The translations under genes were made by a program, and so were the position numbers. The notes below the pieces were generated by a model. The model made no database searches, was not told where the DNA came from, and worked only from the letters and a program-made list of their open reading frames with translations. From Enhydrobacter aerosaccus (GTDB lineage: Bacteria; Pseudomonadota; Alphaproteobacteria; Reyranellales; Reyranellaceae), in NCBI RefSeq assembly GCF_900167455.1, contig NZ_FUWJ01000005.1, forward strand, positions 223,123-287,122: a DNA stretch of 64,000 bases, written 5' to 3'. Position 1 is the stretch's first letter. Each line of letters opens with the position of its first letter. Below, piece by piece: positions 52,944 through 62,081 of the stretch.

Positions 52944-54008
52944 CTATGGCCGCCGCTGATCTCCTGCCGGATGAGCCATCCGGTTCGCTTCTCCGACGCG
53001 CCGCACGTAATCCTCAGTCTTGGCCTTCACCAGCTCACGATGGGGCGCAATCGATGCCTCGCGGTAAAGGTGGCGCCCTGCGCCCATGAGCACCAGAACC
53101 GAGAGCATGAGCAGGCAAATGCTCGCGAAGCTTCGGCCGATGCGTTCCGCCGGCCGTCCGACCTCGACAAAGATCAAGAGGGCCATCCACAGCGAGGCGA
53201 GGAGCGAGAGCCCGAAGACCGCCGTGGTCGGACCGGTCGAACCGCTGACATGCGGCAACGTCAGCAGGGCGACGGGTCCGACGACGAACTGTCCCACGGT
53301 CGGCCAGAATGCCCAGGAATAGCCCTTGCGTATAAGCTCGGCGCGCTCGAACCCAATGACATTGGCTTCCTCCATGGTCTTGCGGCGGAACAGCCATACC
53401 AGCAGCAAGCCGGTCATCGCCGGACAGGCAAGCAGGAAATGCGCATAGCGCGGGAAAACGTTCGGCAAGGTGAGCGCCGACAGGAACCCCTGAACGGTTC
53501 CCCACTTCTCCGGAAACAGCATGAGGTTGATGTTGGCGAGGAAGATCAGCGGAATGAACAGGAAGATCAGGCAGGCAGCGAAGGCAAGGGCCAGGTGGAG
53601 CAGCTTCCTCCGCGCCATCCGTTTCCAGAGGTATTTGTGCGCATAGGTGAGCAGGAAGGCCGTTACCACGAGGGGGATGATCGAGATCCAGAACGTTCCC
53701 GTCAGCGCATTGGCCGTATAGAAATAAACCGTATACAGCGTGTTGATGGCGAGCAGCGGCCCGACGCCGAGAACGACGGCAATGCTCTTGTTGGCCGTGA
53801 TCGTCGAGGCGATCTCGTAGGCCAACGTATCGTAGCGCTTCTCCTTCAGGCCGCGCAGTTCGTAATAGAAGGCCAGCAGCGCACCGCCCACCATGAAGTT
53901 GACGAAGGCGATGTGCATCAGAAAGAAGACCACCAGCACGATCACGAGAACGGGTTCCGGCGTCGGCAGCGGCAGCGGTATGTCGCGAGGAATGGGGATC
54001 TGGTTCAT
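52944..54008 (-). CDS. Polytopic membrane subunit of bd-oxidase-like complex
   Basis: 354 residues, about eight transmembrane helices. The N-terminal half (FFLMHIAFVNFMVGGALLAFYYELRG) resembles helix 1-2 of CydA-type proteins, with His/Met candidates for haem. Its ATG overlaps the stop of the cytochrome gene upstream (4 nt), so the two make a complex. It precedes regB by 99 nt. Confidence 0.7.
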   Translation of the reverse strand: MNQIPIPRDIPLPLPTPEPVLVIVLVVFFLMHIAFVNFMVGGALLAFYYELRGLKEKRYDTLAYEIASTITANKSIAVVLGVGPLLAINTLYTVYFYTANALTGTFWISIIPLVVTAFLLTYAHKYLWKRMARRKLLHLALAFAACLIFLFIPLIFLANINLMLFPEKWGTVQGFLSALTLPNVFPRYAHFLLACPAMTGLLLVWLFRRKTMEEANVIGFERAELIRKGYSWAFWPTVGQFVVGPVALLTLPHVSGSTGPTTAVFGLSLLASLWMALLIFVEVGRPAERIGRSFASICLLMLSVLVLMGAGRHLYREASIAPHRELVKAKTEDYVRRVGEANRMAHPAGDQRRP

Positions 54009-55486
54009 CGCCCGACACCCTGGCCCTTGTCGCCGGCGGCCTGACGTTGTGCCCCTGCCGCATTGACGACAATGCCGACCTGCTGCGCACCGCTCGTTGG
54101 CGTCGTGTTGTGTTGAAGCTGTTCGAGGTAGAGGGCGAGCAAGCTGAGCTCCTGCGACGTTCCCGGGAAGGGAGGCATGAAGGGTTGGGCGTTGTGCATA
54201 TTCTCGAGGTAGCCCAGCGTCAGATCCGGCTTCCAGGGCTGGTTGCCGAACAGGCGCTGCAGATGCGCGGCGACCGCGTTCACGCCGTGCGTGGTGTGGC
54301 AGCGCGAGCAGGTATCCATGAAGACGTCCTTGCCCTTCTGCAGCCGATCCAGCGCAGCGTCGCGCTCCGCGGCGTCGAGGCGGCTCGGGACCGATGCCTT
54401 CTCCGCCTCCGTGAGGGGCGTGGAATAGGTCGCATAGGCCAGCACGCCATCGCGCTGGAGCAGCGCGTAGTCATCGACCCGCACGCCATTGGCGTACATG
54501 TATCGTCCGATGACATAAGGCTTGCGGATGAACTCGCGGACGCGCTCGAAGTGCCCGGTCATCCAGAGGATCGCCACCAAGGGGAAGATCAGGGCGACGC
54601 GCGGCAGCAGATTGGGCCGTGAGATCGCCACCTGCACCACCGCGACGACAGCGACCACCGTGAAGACGGCGATCCACAGAAGTTCGTCGAGCCAGCCGCT
54701 GAAGGCCAGGGTGAGCGCCGAAACCGCGAGGTTGTCCTTCATGAGCGAGGGGACGACGCTGTAGTACCACCAGCCTCCAGCAGCGACCAACGGCGCGAAG
54801 AAGAGCGTCCAGAGAGCGATGGCGCGCATGGCTTGGTGGCGGAACGGGTCGATGCGGGGCACGAAGAACGGCACCAGGAACAGGGCGATGATGCCGGCCA
54901 TCGTCGCGGCCAGCGGCGTGCGGAACGCGAGCTGCGGCAGATAGATCGGGTTGGTAAACCCGGACCAGAGCGTGCTGTCGGCAAGCCAGTTGCCTGGGTC
55001 CATCATGAATCCAAGGATCGAGACGATGATCGCCATCGTGATCCAGGAGAACAGGCCGAGAGCGAATCCCAATCTGACATGCCGGCGCTTGGCCTCGCCG
55101 TCGCGCCACTTCTTCCAGGTCAGCGTGTAGGCAACGATCAGGCAGACCTCGGTGATGAACACCAGCCATTCGACGAACCAGGCCCAGAAGAAGACGCGGA
55201 TCAGGCTGCCGATCGAATAGGGATTGACCAGGGAAACCGAAAGCCAGATGCCAACGCCGCTCAACGCGCCGATGGTGGTCGTGATGATGAAGCTGACGAA
55301 CAGGATCTTATAGGCCAGCTCGTCCCACCTCTTGTCCCCTTTCCTGACACCGTACCATTCGAAGCAAGCCAACAGCGGCATCATGCCGACCGCCAGTCCG
55401 TGATTGATCAAGACGTGCAGGATCGCGATCATCGCGATCAGGCCACGATTGCCGAAGATATCGAGATGAAAGACGGGGAAGTCCAT
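54005..55486 (-). CDS. CydA-like quinol oxidase subunit with C-terminal cytochrome c domain
   Basis: 493 residues. About nine transmembrane helices: N-terminal IAILHVLINHGLAVGMMPLLACFEWYG, and FFWAWFVEWLVFITEV, match cytochrome bd subunit I-like helices. A soluble C-terminal domain has CSRCH (CxxCH) and a distal Met (PFMPPFPG), a class I cytochrome c. This fusion fits the cytochrome-c-bearing branches of the bd superfamily. The true electron acceptor or donor (oxygen, other) is unknown. Confidence 0.78.
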   Translation of the reverse strand: MDFPVFHLDIFGNRGLIAMIAILHVLINHGLAVGMMPLLACFEWYGVRKGDKRWDELAYKILFVSFIITTTIGALSGVGIWLSVSLVNPYSIGSLIRVFFWAWFVEWLVFITEVCLIVAYTLTWKKWRDGEAKRRHVRLGFALGLFSWITMAIIVSILGFMMDPGNWLADSTLWSGFTNPIYLPQLAFRTPLAATMAGIIALFLVPFFVPRIDPFRHQAMRAIALWTLFFAPLVAAGGWWYYSVVPSLMKDNLAVSALTLAFSGWLDELLWIAVFTVVAVVAVVQVAISRPNLLPRVALIFPLVAILWMTGHFERVREFIRKPYVIGRYMYANGVRVDDYALLQRDGVLAYATYSTPLTEAEKASVPSRLDAAERDAALDRLQKGKDVFMDTCSRCHTTHGVNAVAAHLQRLFGNQPWKPDLTLGYLENMHNAQPFMPPFPGTSQELSLLALYLEQLQHNTTPTSGAQQVGIVVNAAGAQRQAAGDKGQGVGR

Positions 55487-55900
55487 CTACAGCGCTCCGC
55501 CGTAGGCACGCCCGCGCGCCAGGCCGGAAAGGTCCGCCGTAACGACGGCTAGCGCCACCAGTTCGAAGGCGAACAGCAGCAATCCAAGCCGTTGCAGCGG
55601 ACTTCCCTCGCCGCTGGTGACAACCAGATCCAGTCCCAGGATGGCAAGACAGAGCGCCACGGCTCCCGGAAGCCAGGTCAGCAATTGCTCGAGCAAGCGG
55701 CTGCCGCGGCCTCGCCGTGACAAGGCCGCCTTGCCGGCATTCACCAATCCGTACAGCGCGAAGAGAATGACCGTGGCCGCACCCGTCGCGGCAAAGATTA
55801 CCGGGCTACCGACAAGGGCCAGCAGCAGCACCAGCATCAGGACATTCAGAACGGTGCCTCGAACCGGCTCGGCACACAGCCAACGTACTAACGCTCTCAC
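55487..55900 (-). CDS. Small membrane protein upstream of oxidase-like genes
   Basis: 137 residues, four hydrophobic segments. The stop abuts the start of the cytochrome gene, so it is the operon's first gene. No family recognised; possibly an assembly or third subunit. Confidence 0.6.
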   Translation of the reverse strand: MRALVRWLCAEPVRGTVLNVLMLVLLLALVGSPVIFAATGAATVILFALYGLVNAGKAALSRRGRGSRLLEQLLTWLPGAVALCLAILGLDLVVTSGEGSPLQRLGLLLFAFELVALAVVTADLSGLARGRAYGGAL

Positions 55901-56018
55901 TCTCCCTCCCCGCTCGATGCGAGCGCAATGTCGAGAGGAGGGTCAGGAGATTAAATTGGACAAAATGCCCAAGCACTGCGGCGGCGGCGAACCATCGCCC
56001 GCCGCGGCAGCGCGTCGA

Positions 56019-56405
56019 TCAGAAGAGCTGGGTGGCGATGACGATCATCCCGACCACGGACACCAGCCAGGCGAGGGTGCGCAGTCGCGGAATGCCGATC
56101 CAGTAGATGATCGCATGAGCCACACGCCCCCAGAAGAAGATGAGCGCACCCAGTGCGGTCGTCGTGTTGGCTTTGCCCGCCACCGCGGCGATCAACACCA
56201 GCGCGGCGAACAGAACCATGTTCTCGATCATGTTGGCGTGAGCGCGCCGAGCCCGTCCGGCAAAGCCGATCAGCTCGGGAAGGCCTTCGCGGTTGCCGGC
56301 AAGGGCCTTCAGGCCGAGTTGCCTGTCAGCAGCCAGCGCAGCGACCAACATCTGGATGAATGTGAGAATGACGGAATAGAGCAGGTACTTGAGATCCGGG
56401 CTCAT
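56019..56405 (-). CDS. MAPEG-family membrane protein
   Basis: 128 residues with four transmembrane helices. The segment GRARRAHANMIENMVLFAALVL is the MAPEG signature (ENxxxF), and WGRVAHAIIYWIGIP matches the family's later helix. Bacterial MAPEGs may be glutathione-dependent detoxifiers. No clear operon with upp (12-nt gap, same strand). Confidence 0.88.
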   Translation of the reverse strand: MSPDLKYLLYSVILTFIQMLVAALAADRQLGLKALAGNREGLPELIGFAGRARRAHANMIENMVLFAALVLIAAVAGKANTTTALGALIFFWGRVAHAIIYWIGIPRLRTLAWLVSVVGMIVIATQLF

Positions 56406-56417
56406 GCGTTTCTCCCC

Positions 56418-57056
56418 TTACCTCGTTCCGAACAGGCGGTCTCCTGCATCGCCGAGGCCGGGGACAATATAGCCATGGTCATTCAGCTTGGCATCGACCG
56501 CCGCCGTGAAGACCGGCACGTCGGGATGCACTTCGGCGAAGGCGCGGGCACCCTGCTCAGAGGCCAGAACGCAGATGAACTTCAACCGCTTGGCACCGGT
56601 CTCCTTGAGGCGATCCACCGCTGCGATCGCCGAATGTGCCGTCGCCAGCATCGGATCGCAGACGATGACATCACGATCAGAGATGTCGCCGGGTGTGCGG
56701 AAGTAATACTCGACCGCCTGGAGCGTACGCGGATCGCGATAGAGGCCGACATGGCCCATGCGAGCCAGCGGCATGAGATCCATGAGCCCTTCGGCAAGGC
56801 CAAGGCCGGCGCGCAGGATCGGCACGATCACCAGCTTCTTGCCATCCAGCAGAGGGGCATCCATCGACTCGATCGGCGTCTCGATATGCGTATGCACCAG
56901 CGGCAGGTCGCGCGTGGCGTCGTATCCCAGCAGCAACCCCATCTCGCGCAGCAACCGCCGGAAGTTCGCGCTCGATGTCAGCTTGTCGCGCATCTTGGTG
57001 AGCTTGTGCTGCACCAACGGATGTGAAACGACATGGATCGAATGCGGCAACGACAT
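56418..57056 (-). CDS. upp: Uracil phosphoribosyltransferase
   Basis: 212 residues. [16 protein letters not shown] at the N-terminus, [19 protein letters not shown] loop [14 protein letters not shown] and the uracil-binding [13 protein letters not shown] at the C-terminus. Converts uracil and PRPP to UMP. The ATG at 57056 lies 17 nt after the URC4-like gene. Confidence 0.95.
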   Translation of the reverse strand: MSLPHSIHVVSHPLVQHKLTKMRDKLTSSANFRRLLREMGLLLGYDATRDLPLVHTHIETPIESMDAPLLDGKKLVIVPILRAGLGLAEGLMDLMPLARMGHVGLYRDPRTLQAVEYYFRTPGDISDRDVIVCDPMLATAHSAIAAVDRLKETGAKRLKFICVLASEQGARAFAEVHPDVPVFTAAVDAKLNDHGYIVPGLGDAGDRLFGTR

Positions 57057-57073
57057 CTTGTTCTCCCCCACTC

Positions 57074-58255
57074 CTAAAAGACAGTGCCGTCGCTGGCGAC
57101 AGCAATCGGCGGGCCACCACCCGCGCGGCGCTCTGCCGCCAGCCTGCGGCCGGCGAACCAGGTGCCGGCCTCCAGCACCTTCACCAACGGCAACCGGACA
57201 GCATCCATCCCCAGATGCAGCCGGACGTGCTCGGCAACACGGTCGAGCAGCGCGACGGTAAGCGCACGCCATTCGACGATCGGTTCATCACCCGGCGCAA
57301 AGGTCTCCTGCAGCAGCGCCGATTGCTTCGGCCGCAGGGCTCCGGCATCGATCAGCAGGCCGCCGTTGCGATATTCGGGCAGGCCCGTCAGCGCATCGAG
57401 TTCGACCACCTCGAGACCTGCCCCCTGCAAGGGTTCGACGAGGGAATAGGACATCCATTGTGACAGTTTGTGGAACGGCACCAGCCCGATCGCCGGGTGC
57501 CGCCACACGTCGCCCAAAGGCTGGCCGTCGAGCGTCAGGCGCGAGGGCCAGATCGAGGAAAATCTGTCGAGGACAGCTGCCAGGATGGAGGCCGCCTTCA
57601 TCTTGGCGGCATCTTTCGCGATGAGGTCGAATAGTGCTCCGGGGCGCTCGAGGCCAACGCTCCCCAGCTTACGCAGCAACTCGGCCCGGCCTTCGAGGCC
57701 GAGCAGCGGATTGTGCGCCTTGACCTGGAAGCCAAGGGCGACGTCCACCGGTGTAAGCGCCGACAGCCTCTCGGCGTCAACGCGCAGCGGATCGCCCTTG
57801 GGATCGCGGCTGAAGGCGCCATTGGCGAACATATGGAAGCTGGCCACGCCCAGCCCCTCCGAGCGGGCATAGGTCTCGCCCGTGCCCGGCTCGCGGTACG
57901 ACCAGCCAGCACCGGCCCCGGCATCGAGCAGCACCGATACGATGGCGAGATCCATTCGCCGCCGCGCCACCTCCTCTTTCGACAGGGCCTCGAAACGAGG
58001 GGCCAGAGAGGCCCACCGATCGTGGCCTCCGGCCTCGAAATGCCGCCAACGCGAATGAAAAGGAATCGTAGCCGGGTCGGAGAACCGGTCGCGCGTCACC
58101 TTGAGCGTTGCCTGCACGGCAGCTTCAAGCCCATCGGAATCGAGCGCAAACCACTGCGAACGGCCGTCCTCGACATACTTCAGGACCTGGCCCGCACGCT
58201 CCCGAATGGCAGCCGGCGAGCGGAGATATTGTACATTGTCCGAAGACGGAGACAT
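57074..58255 (-). CDS. URC4/urg3-family (DUF1688) protein
   Basis: 393 residues from ATG 58255. Family-type sequence ([48 protein letters not shown]). URC4 acts in the yeast-like URC uracil catabolism pathway, where a upp-like URC6 provides UMP; the adjacent upp supports this role. Catalytic chemistry is not known to me. Confidence 0.85.
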   Translation of the reverse strand: MSPSSDNVQYLRSPAAIRERAGQVLKYVEDGRSQWFALDSDGLEAAVQATLKVTRDRFSDPATIPFHSRWRHFEAGGHDRWASLAPRFEALSKEEVARRRMDLAIVSVLLDAGAGAGWSYREPGTGETYARSEGLGVASFHMFANGAFSRDPKGDPLRVDAERLSALTPVDVALGFQVKAHNPLLGLEGRAELLRKLGSVGLERPGALFDLIAKDAAKMKAASILAAVLDRFSSIWPSRLTLDGQPLGDVWRHPAIGLVPFHKLSQWMSYSLVEPLQGAGLEVVELDALTGLPEYRNGGLLIDAGALRPKQSALLQETFAPGDEPIVEWRALTVALLDRVAEHVRLHLGMDAVRLPLVKVLEAGTWFAGRRLAAERRAGGGPPIAVASDGTVF

Positions 58256-58436
58256 TATCAGGCTGCAATCCTCCGCGATCTTCCTGTATCGCCCGCGGCT
58301 GCATACAGCGCGAGCGCCCCGGACCGCAACAATCACGCCAAGCCGATACCCGGGTCGAGAACCAAGGCTTCATGAAATTCTAGATATGCGTGTGTTTTTG
58401 CTGCGGCCGTGGCCTTTTCTCGTTATGGTGGGGAAA

Positions 58437-58453
58437 ATATTCATAATGAATAT
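58437..58453. promoter_or_regulatory. Palindromic operator upstream of type I secretion operon
   Basis: Perfect inverted repeat of 8-bp arms with a 1-nt centre (ATATTCAT/ATGAATAT), ending 29 nt before the exporter start. It is AT-rich in a GC-rich context, typical of a dimeric regulator site. The 227-nt gap between the URC4-like gene and the exporter otherwise shows nothing definite. Confidence 0.6.
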
Positions 58454-58482
58454 GTGAAGTTGCGCAGAACGGGTAGCCATAA

Positions 58483-60681
58483 GTGGCCACGGACGACGAA
58501 CAGGGCAGCGCTGATAGTGGTCTTTCTGCGCTGGTGTTGATGCTGCGATTTCTGGGCAAGCCCATCGAGCCCGACCAGCTAAGGCACAAATTTGCACCGC
58601 AAGGCGAATTGTTTTCCGCCGAACATATCCTGCGGGCTGCCAAGCATCTGGAGCTAAGAGCGGATATTATACGCGTCCAGCCGCGACGGCTTGCCGGCAC
58701 GGTCCTGCCGGCAATCGCCTGCTTGAAGGATGGCACTTTCACGGTGCTGGCGCGTGCCACCGACGACCGCGTCCTGCTGCAGAATGTCGTTACCGGCCAA
58801 CCGGTCATCGAGCAGCGCAGCGCCTTCGATGCGCAGTGGAATGGCGAGATCATTCCCATTACGACCCGTGAGCGCGCGTCGGGCCCGGAACGTCCCTTTG
58901 GCCTGACATGGTTCATTCCGTCGCTGGTTCGCTTTCGCAAATTGCTGGGCGAGGCACTGATTGCCTCCTTGTTCCTGCAGCTGTTCGCGCTGGTGACACC
59001 GCTTTTCACGCAGGTCGTGATCGACAAGGTTCTGGTCCACAAGGGCTGGAGCACGCTTGACGTGCTGGTGTTCGGTCTCGTCGTCGTCTCGATCTTCGAA
59101 GTCCTTCTGAGCGGTATGCGCGCCTACGTGCTGGCGCATACGACAAACCGCATCGACGTCGAGCTCGGCGCCCGCCTGTTCCGCCACCTGGTCAACCTGC
59201 CGCTTGCCTATTTTGGCGCCCGACGCGTCGGCGATTCGGTCGCCCGCGTTCGCGAGCTGGAGAACATCCGCCAGTTTCTGACCGGGCAGGCCCTGACGAT
59301 CGGCCTCGACGTCGCCTTCGCCGGCGTGTTCGTCGCCATCATGTGGTTTTACAGCTGGCAGCTCACATTGATGGTCATGGCGGCGATCCCGGTCTGGATC
59401 GGCATCGTAATCGTCGCCGCGCCGCTGTGGCGCCGCCGCCTGAACGAGAAATTCGACCGCGGCGCGGAAAACCAGGCCTTTCTCGTCGAGAACGTATCGA
59501 GCATCGAGACCGTCAAGGCGATGGCGGTCGAGCCGCAGATGCAAAGAGGCTGGGAGGACAAGCTTGCCGCCTATGTCGGCGCCTCCTTCCGGGTGACCAA
59601 GCTCGCCGTCATCGCAAGCCACATCATCGAATTGACCAGCAAGCTTCTGACCGCCGCCATCCTGTGGGTCGGGGCCGGGCTGGTCATCGGCGGCAAGCTC
59701 ACGGTCGGCGAGCTGGTAGCCATCAACATGCTGGTTGGCCGCGTCACCGGCCCGATTCTGCGCATGGGCCAGGTCTGGCAGGATTTCCAGCAGATCCGCA
59801 TATCGGTCGCCCGCCTGGGCGACATTCTGAACACCCCTAGTGAACCGCGCTACACTGCCAGCCGGGCGACGCCACCGCGCGTAACCGGCCACATCGTGTT
59901 CGACCATGTGTCTTTCCGTTATCGACCGGACGCACGGGAGGTCCTGAGCGACGTCTCCCTCGACCTGCCGGCGGGACAGGTCGTCGGCATCGTCGGTCGC
60001 TCCGGCTCCGGCAAAAGCACGCTGGGGCGTCTGGTGCAGCGTCTCTATGTGCCGAGCAGCGGACGCATTCTCATCGACGGTCTGGATATCGGTGTCGTGG
60101 ATCCGTCCTGGCTGCGGCGCCAGATCGGCGTCGTCTTGCAGGAAAACCTCCTGTTCAACCGCACGATCCGGGAAAATATCGCTCTCGCCGACCCCGCCGC
60201 TCCCATCGAGGCCGTCATGCGGGTTGCCCAACTCGCTGGCGCACATGATTTCATCCTCGATCTGCCGGAAGGCTATGACAGCCGTATCGAGGAGCGCGGA
60301 GCCAACCTGTCCGGCGGGCAGCGCCAGCGTATCGCGATCGCCCGCGCTCTGATGGCCGATCCGCGCATTCTGATCTTCGATGAAGCCACGAGTGCGCTGG
60401 ATGCCGAATCCGAGGAGATCGTCCAGAAGAACATGCAGGCCATCGTCCGCGGCCGCACAGTGCTGATCATTGCCCATCGGCTGTCGGCCCTACGCGTGGC
60501 CAATCGCATCCTGAGCGTCGAGCACGGTCGCATCATCGAGGATGGCACGCATGCGGACCTGCTGCGGGCCAACGGCCGTTATGCCGATCTGTGGCGGCGG
60601 CAGATGGGCATGACGACAATGACCCAGACGACCACACCCTGGCAGGTCGTCGGCGTGGCACCGAGGAGCGAACGCTCGTGA
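58483..60681 (+). CDS. Type I secretion ABC exporter (HlyB-like)
   Basis: 732 residues from GTG 58483. An N-terminal C39-like domain (~1-130) lacks the catalytic Cys (a CLD as in HlyB). Six-helix membrane domain, then ATPase with Walker A GRSGSGKST, signature LSGGQRQR, Walker B ILIFDEATSALD and H-loop IIAHRLS. With the adaptor below it would export the RTX protease without cleavage of a leader. Confidence 0.93.
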   Translation: MATDDEQGSADSGLSALVLMLRFLGKPIEPDQLRHKFAPQGELFSAEHILRAAKHLELRADIIRVQPRRLAGTVLPAIACLKDGTFTVLARATDDRVLLQNVVTGQPVIEQRSAFDAQWNGEIIPITTRERASGPERPFGLTWFIPSLVRFRKLLGEALIASLFLQLFALVTPLFTQVVIDKVLVHKGWSTLDVLVFGLVVVSIFEVLLSGMRAYVLAHTTNRIDVELGARLFRHLVNLPLAYFGARRVGDSVARVRELENIRQFLTGQALTIGLDVAFAGVFVAIMWFYSWQLTLMVMAAIPVWIGIVIVAAPLWRRRLNEKFDRGAENQAFLVENVSSIETVKAMAVEPQMQRGWEDKLAAYVGASFRVTKLAVIASHIIELTSKLLTAAILWVGAGLVIGGKLTVGELVAINMLVGRVTGPILRMGQVWQDFQQIRISVARLGDILNTPSEPRYTASRATPPRVTGHIVFDHVSFRYRPDAREVLSDVSLDLPAGQVVGIVGRSGSGKSTLGRLVQRLYVPSSGRILIDGLDIGVVDPSWLRRQIGVVLQENLLFNRTIRENIALADPAAPIEAVMRVAQLAGAHDFILDLPEGYDSRIEERGANLSGGQRQRIAIARALMADPRILIFDEATSALDAESEEIVQKNMQAIVRGRTVLIIAHRLSALRVANRILSVEHGRIIEDGTHADLLRANGRYADLWRRQMGMTTMTQTTTPWQVVGVAPRSERS

Positions 60682-62081
60682 CGGCCCTCTCTTCCTTGTC
60701 CAGACATTGGGAATTATGGCGCGACGCCTGGATCGCCGATCGGCGCCGTACCGAGCGTCGGCTCCCCAAAAGGGAGCGTGAGTTTCTGCCGGCCGCGATC
60801 GAGCTCATGGAGACCCCGGTCTCACCGCTCGGCCGGGGGTTGATCTGGGTGCTTTGTGGTTTCTTCGCCGTCGCAGTGGCATGGTCGATCATCGGCAAGG
60901 TCGACGTCGTCGCCATCGCCGACGGAAAGGTGATTCCCCACGGCAAGACCAAGGTGGTGCAACCGCTGGAGATCGGCGTCATCCGCGCCATCCATGTCCA
61001 GGATGGCGACCGGGTGAAGGCCGGACAGGATCTGATCGATCTCGATCCGACAGATGCTTCCGCCGACTATGCCCGCATGGAGCGCGAGAGGGTTGCCCGC
61101 ACGCTCGACATTCTGCGCCTGGACTCGCTGCTTGCTGGCGGGCCGAGCGCCGCACCGCTGACACCCAAGGACGAGAAGATCGATCCGCTGCTGCTTGAGG
61201 CAGCGCGCCAGCTCCTTAGGGCACAATGGCAGGAGCGCATCGCAAAGTTGGCTGCCCTCGACGGCGAGATCGAGCAGCGCCGCGCCGACCTGCGGGTTGC
61301 CGAGACAGACATCGAACGGTTGAACGCTGTCCTGCCGTTGCTGCGCGATCGCACCGAGAGCATGAGCGGGCTGGCGAAGCAGGGTCTCGCCTCGCGACTG
61401 CGTGTTTCGGAACTGCAACAGCAGCTGATCGAGACGGAGAAGGGGCTCGCTTCGGCTGTCGAGAAGCGACAACAGGCGGAGGCCGCCATTCGTGCCGCGG
61501 AGCAGCAGCGGCAGCAGGCCGAGCGTGAAAGCGAGAGCAACTGGCGCAAGGAGCGCGCGGACGCGCTCGAAAAGCGGTCGGCGGCCGAGCAGGAAATCCT
61601 GAAGGCGCGCAAGCGCCGCGACCTGCAACAGCTGACATCGCCGATTGATGGCACCGTGACCAATCTTGCGACCTGGACAGTGGGCGGAATCGTCAAACCG
61701 GGCGATACCCTGTTGAACGTCGTGCCGCTTGCGGAACAGCCCGAGATCGAGGCGATGGCTCTCAACAAGGACATCGGCTTCATCCGCCCGGGACAGCCGG
61801 TCACCGTGAAATTCGATGCCTTTCCCTTCACGCGTTACGGAACGCTCTCGGGTGAGGTGATCGATATTTCCCGAGATGCCAACAAGGACGACAAGCTCGG
61901 CCTGATCTATCCCGTGCGCATCCGCCTCGCAGCCTCCGACATCGCTGTCGATGGCGCCCGCGTGTCGATAACTCCCGGCATGGCGGCCAGCGCCGAGATC
62001 GTCACCGGCCAACGCCGCCTGATCGAATTCATATTGTCACCCCTCCTCCGTTATCGGGACGAAGCAGGACGCGAACGATGA
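60678..62081 (+). CDS. HlyD-family membrane fusion (adaptor) protein
   Basis: 467 residues from GTG 60678 (GTGA overlap; GAGGAG upstream). One N-terminal transmembrane helix (~55-75), lipoyl/barrel halves around a long coiled coil of Ala/Glu/Gln/Arg, and the C-terminal [26 protein letters not shown] of HlyD proteins. Connects exporter to an outer-membrane TolC-like protein not in the window. Confidence 0.93.
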   Translation: MTALSSLSRHWELWRDAWIADRRRTERRLPKREREFLPAAIELMETPVSPLGRGLIWVLCGFFAVAVAWSIIGKVDVVAIADGKVIPHGKTKVVQPLEIGVIRAIHVQDGDRVKAGQDLIDLDPTDASADYARMERERVARTLDILRLDSLLAGGPSAAPLTPKDEKIDPLLLEAARQLLRAQWQERIAKLAALDGEIEQRRADLRVAETDIERLNAVLPLLRDRTESMSGLAKQGLASRLRVSELQQQLIETEKGLASAVEKRQQAEAAIRAAEQQRQQAERESESNWRKERADALEKRSAAEQEILKARKRRDLQQLTSPIDGTVTNLATWTVGGIVKPGDTLLNVVPLAEQPEIEAMALNKDIGFIRPGQPVTVKFDAFPFTRYGTLSGEVIDISRDANKDDKLGLIYPVRIRLAASDIAVDGARVSITPGMAASAEIVTGQRRLIEFILSPLLRYRDEAGRER

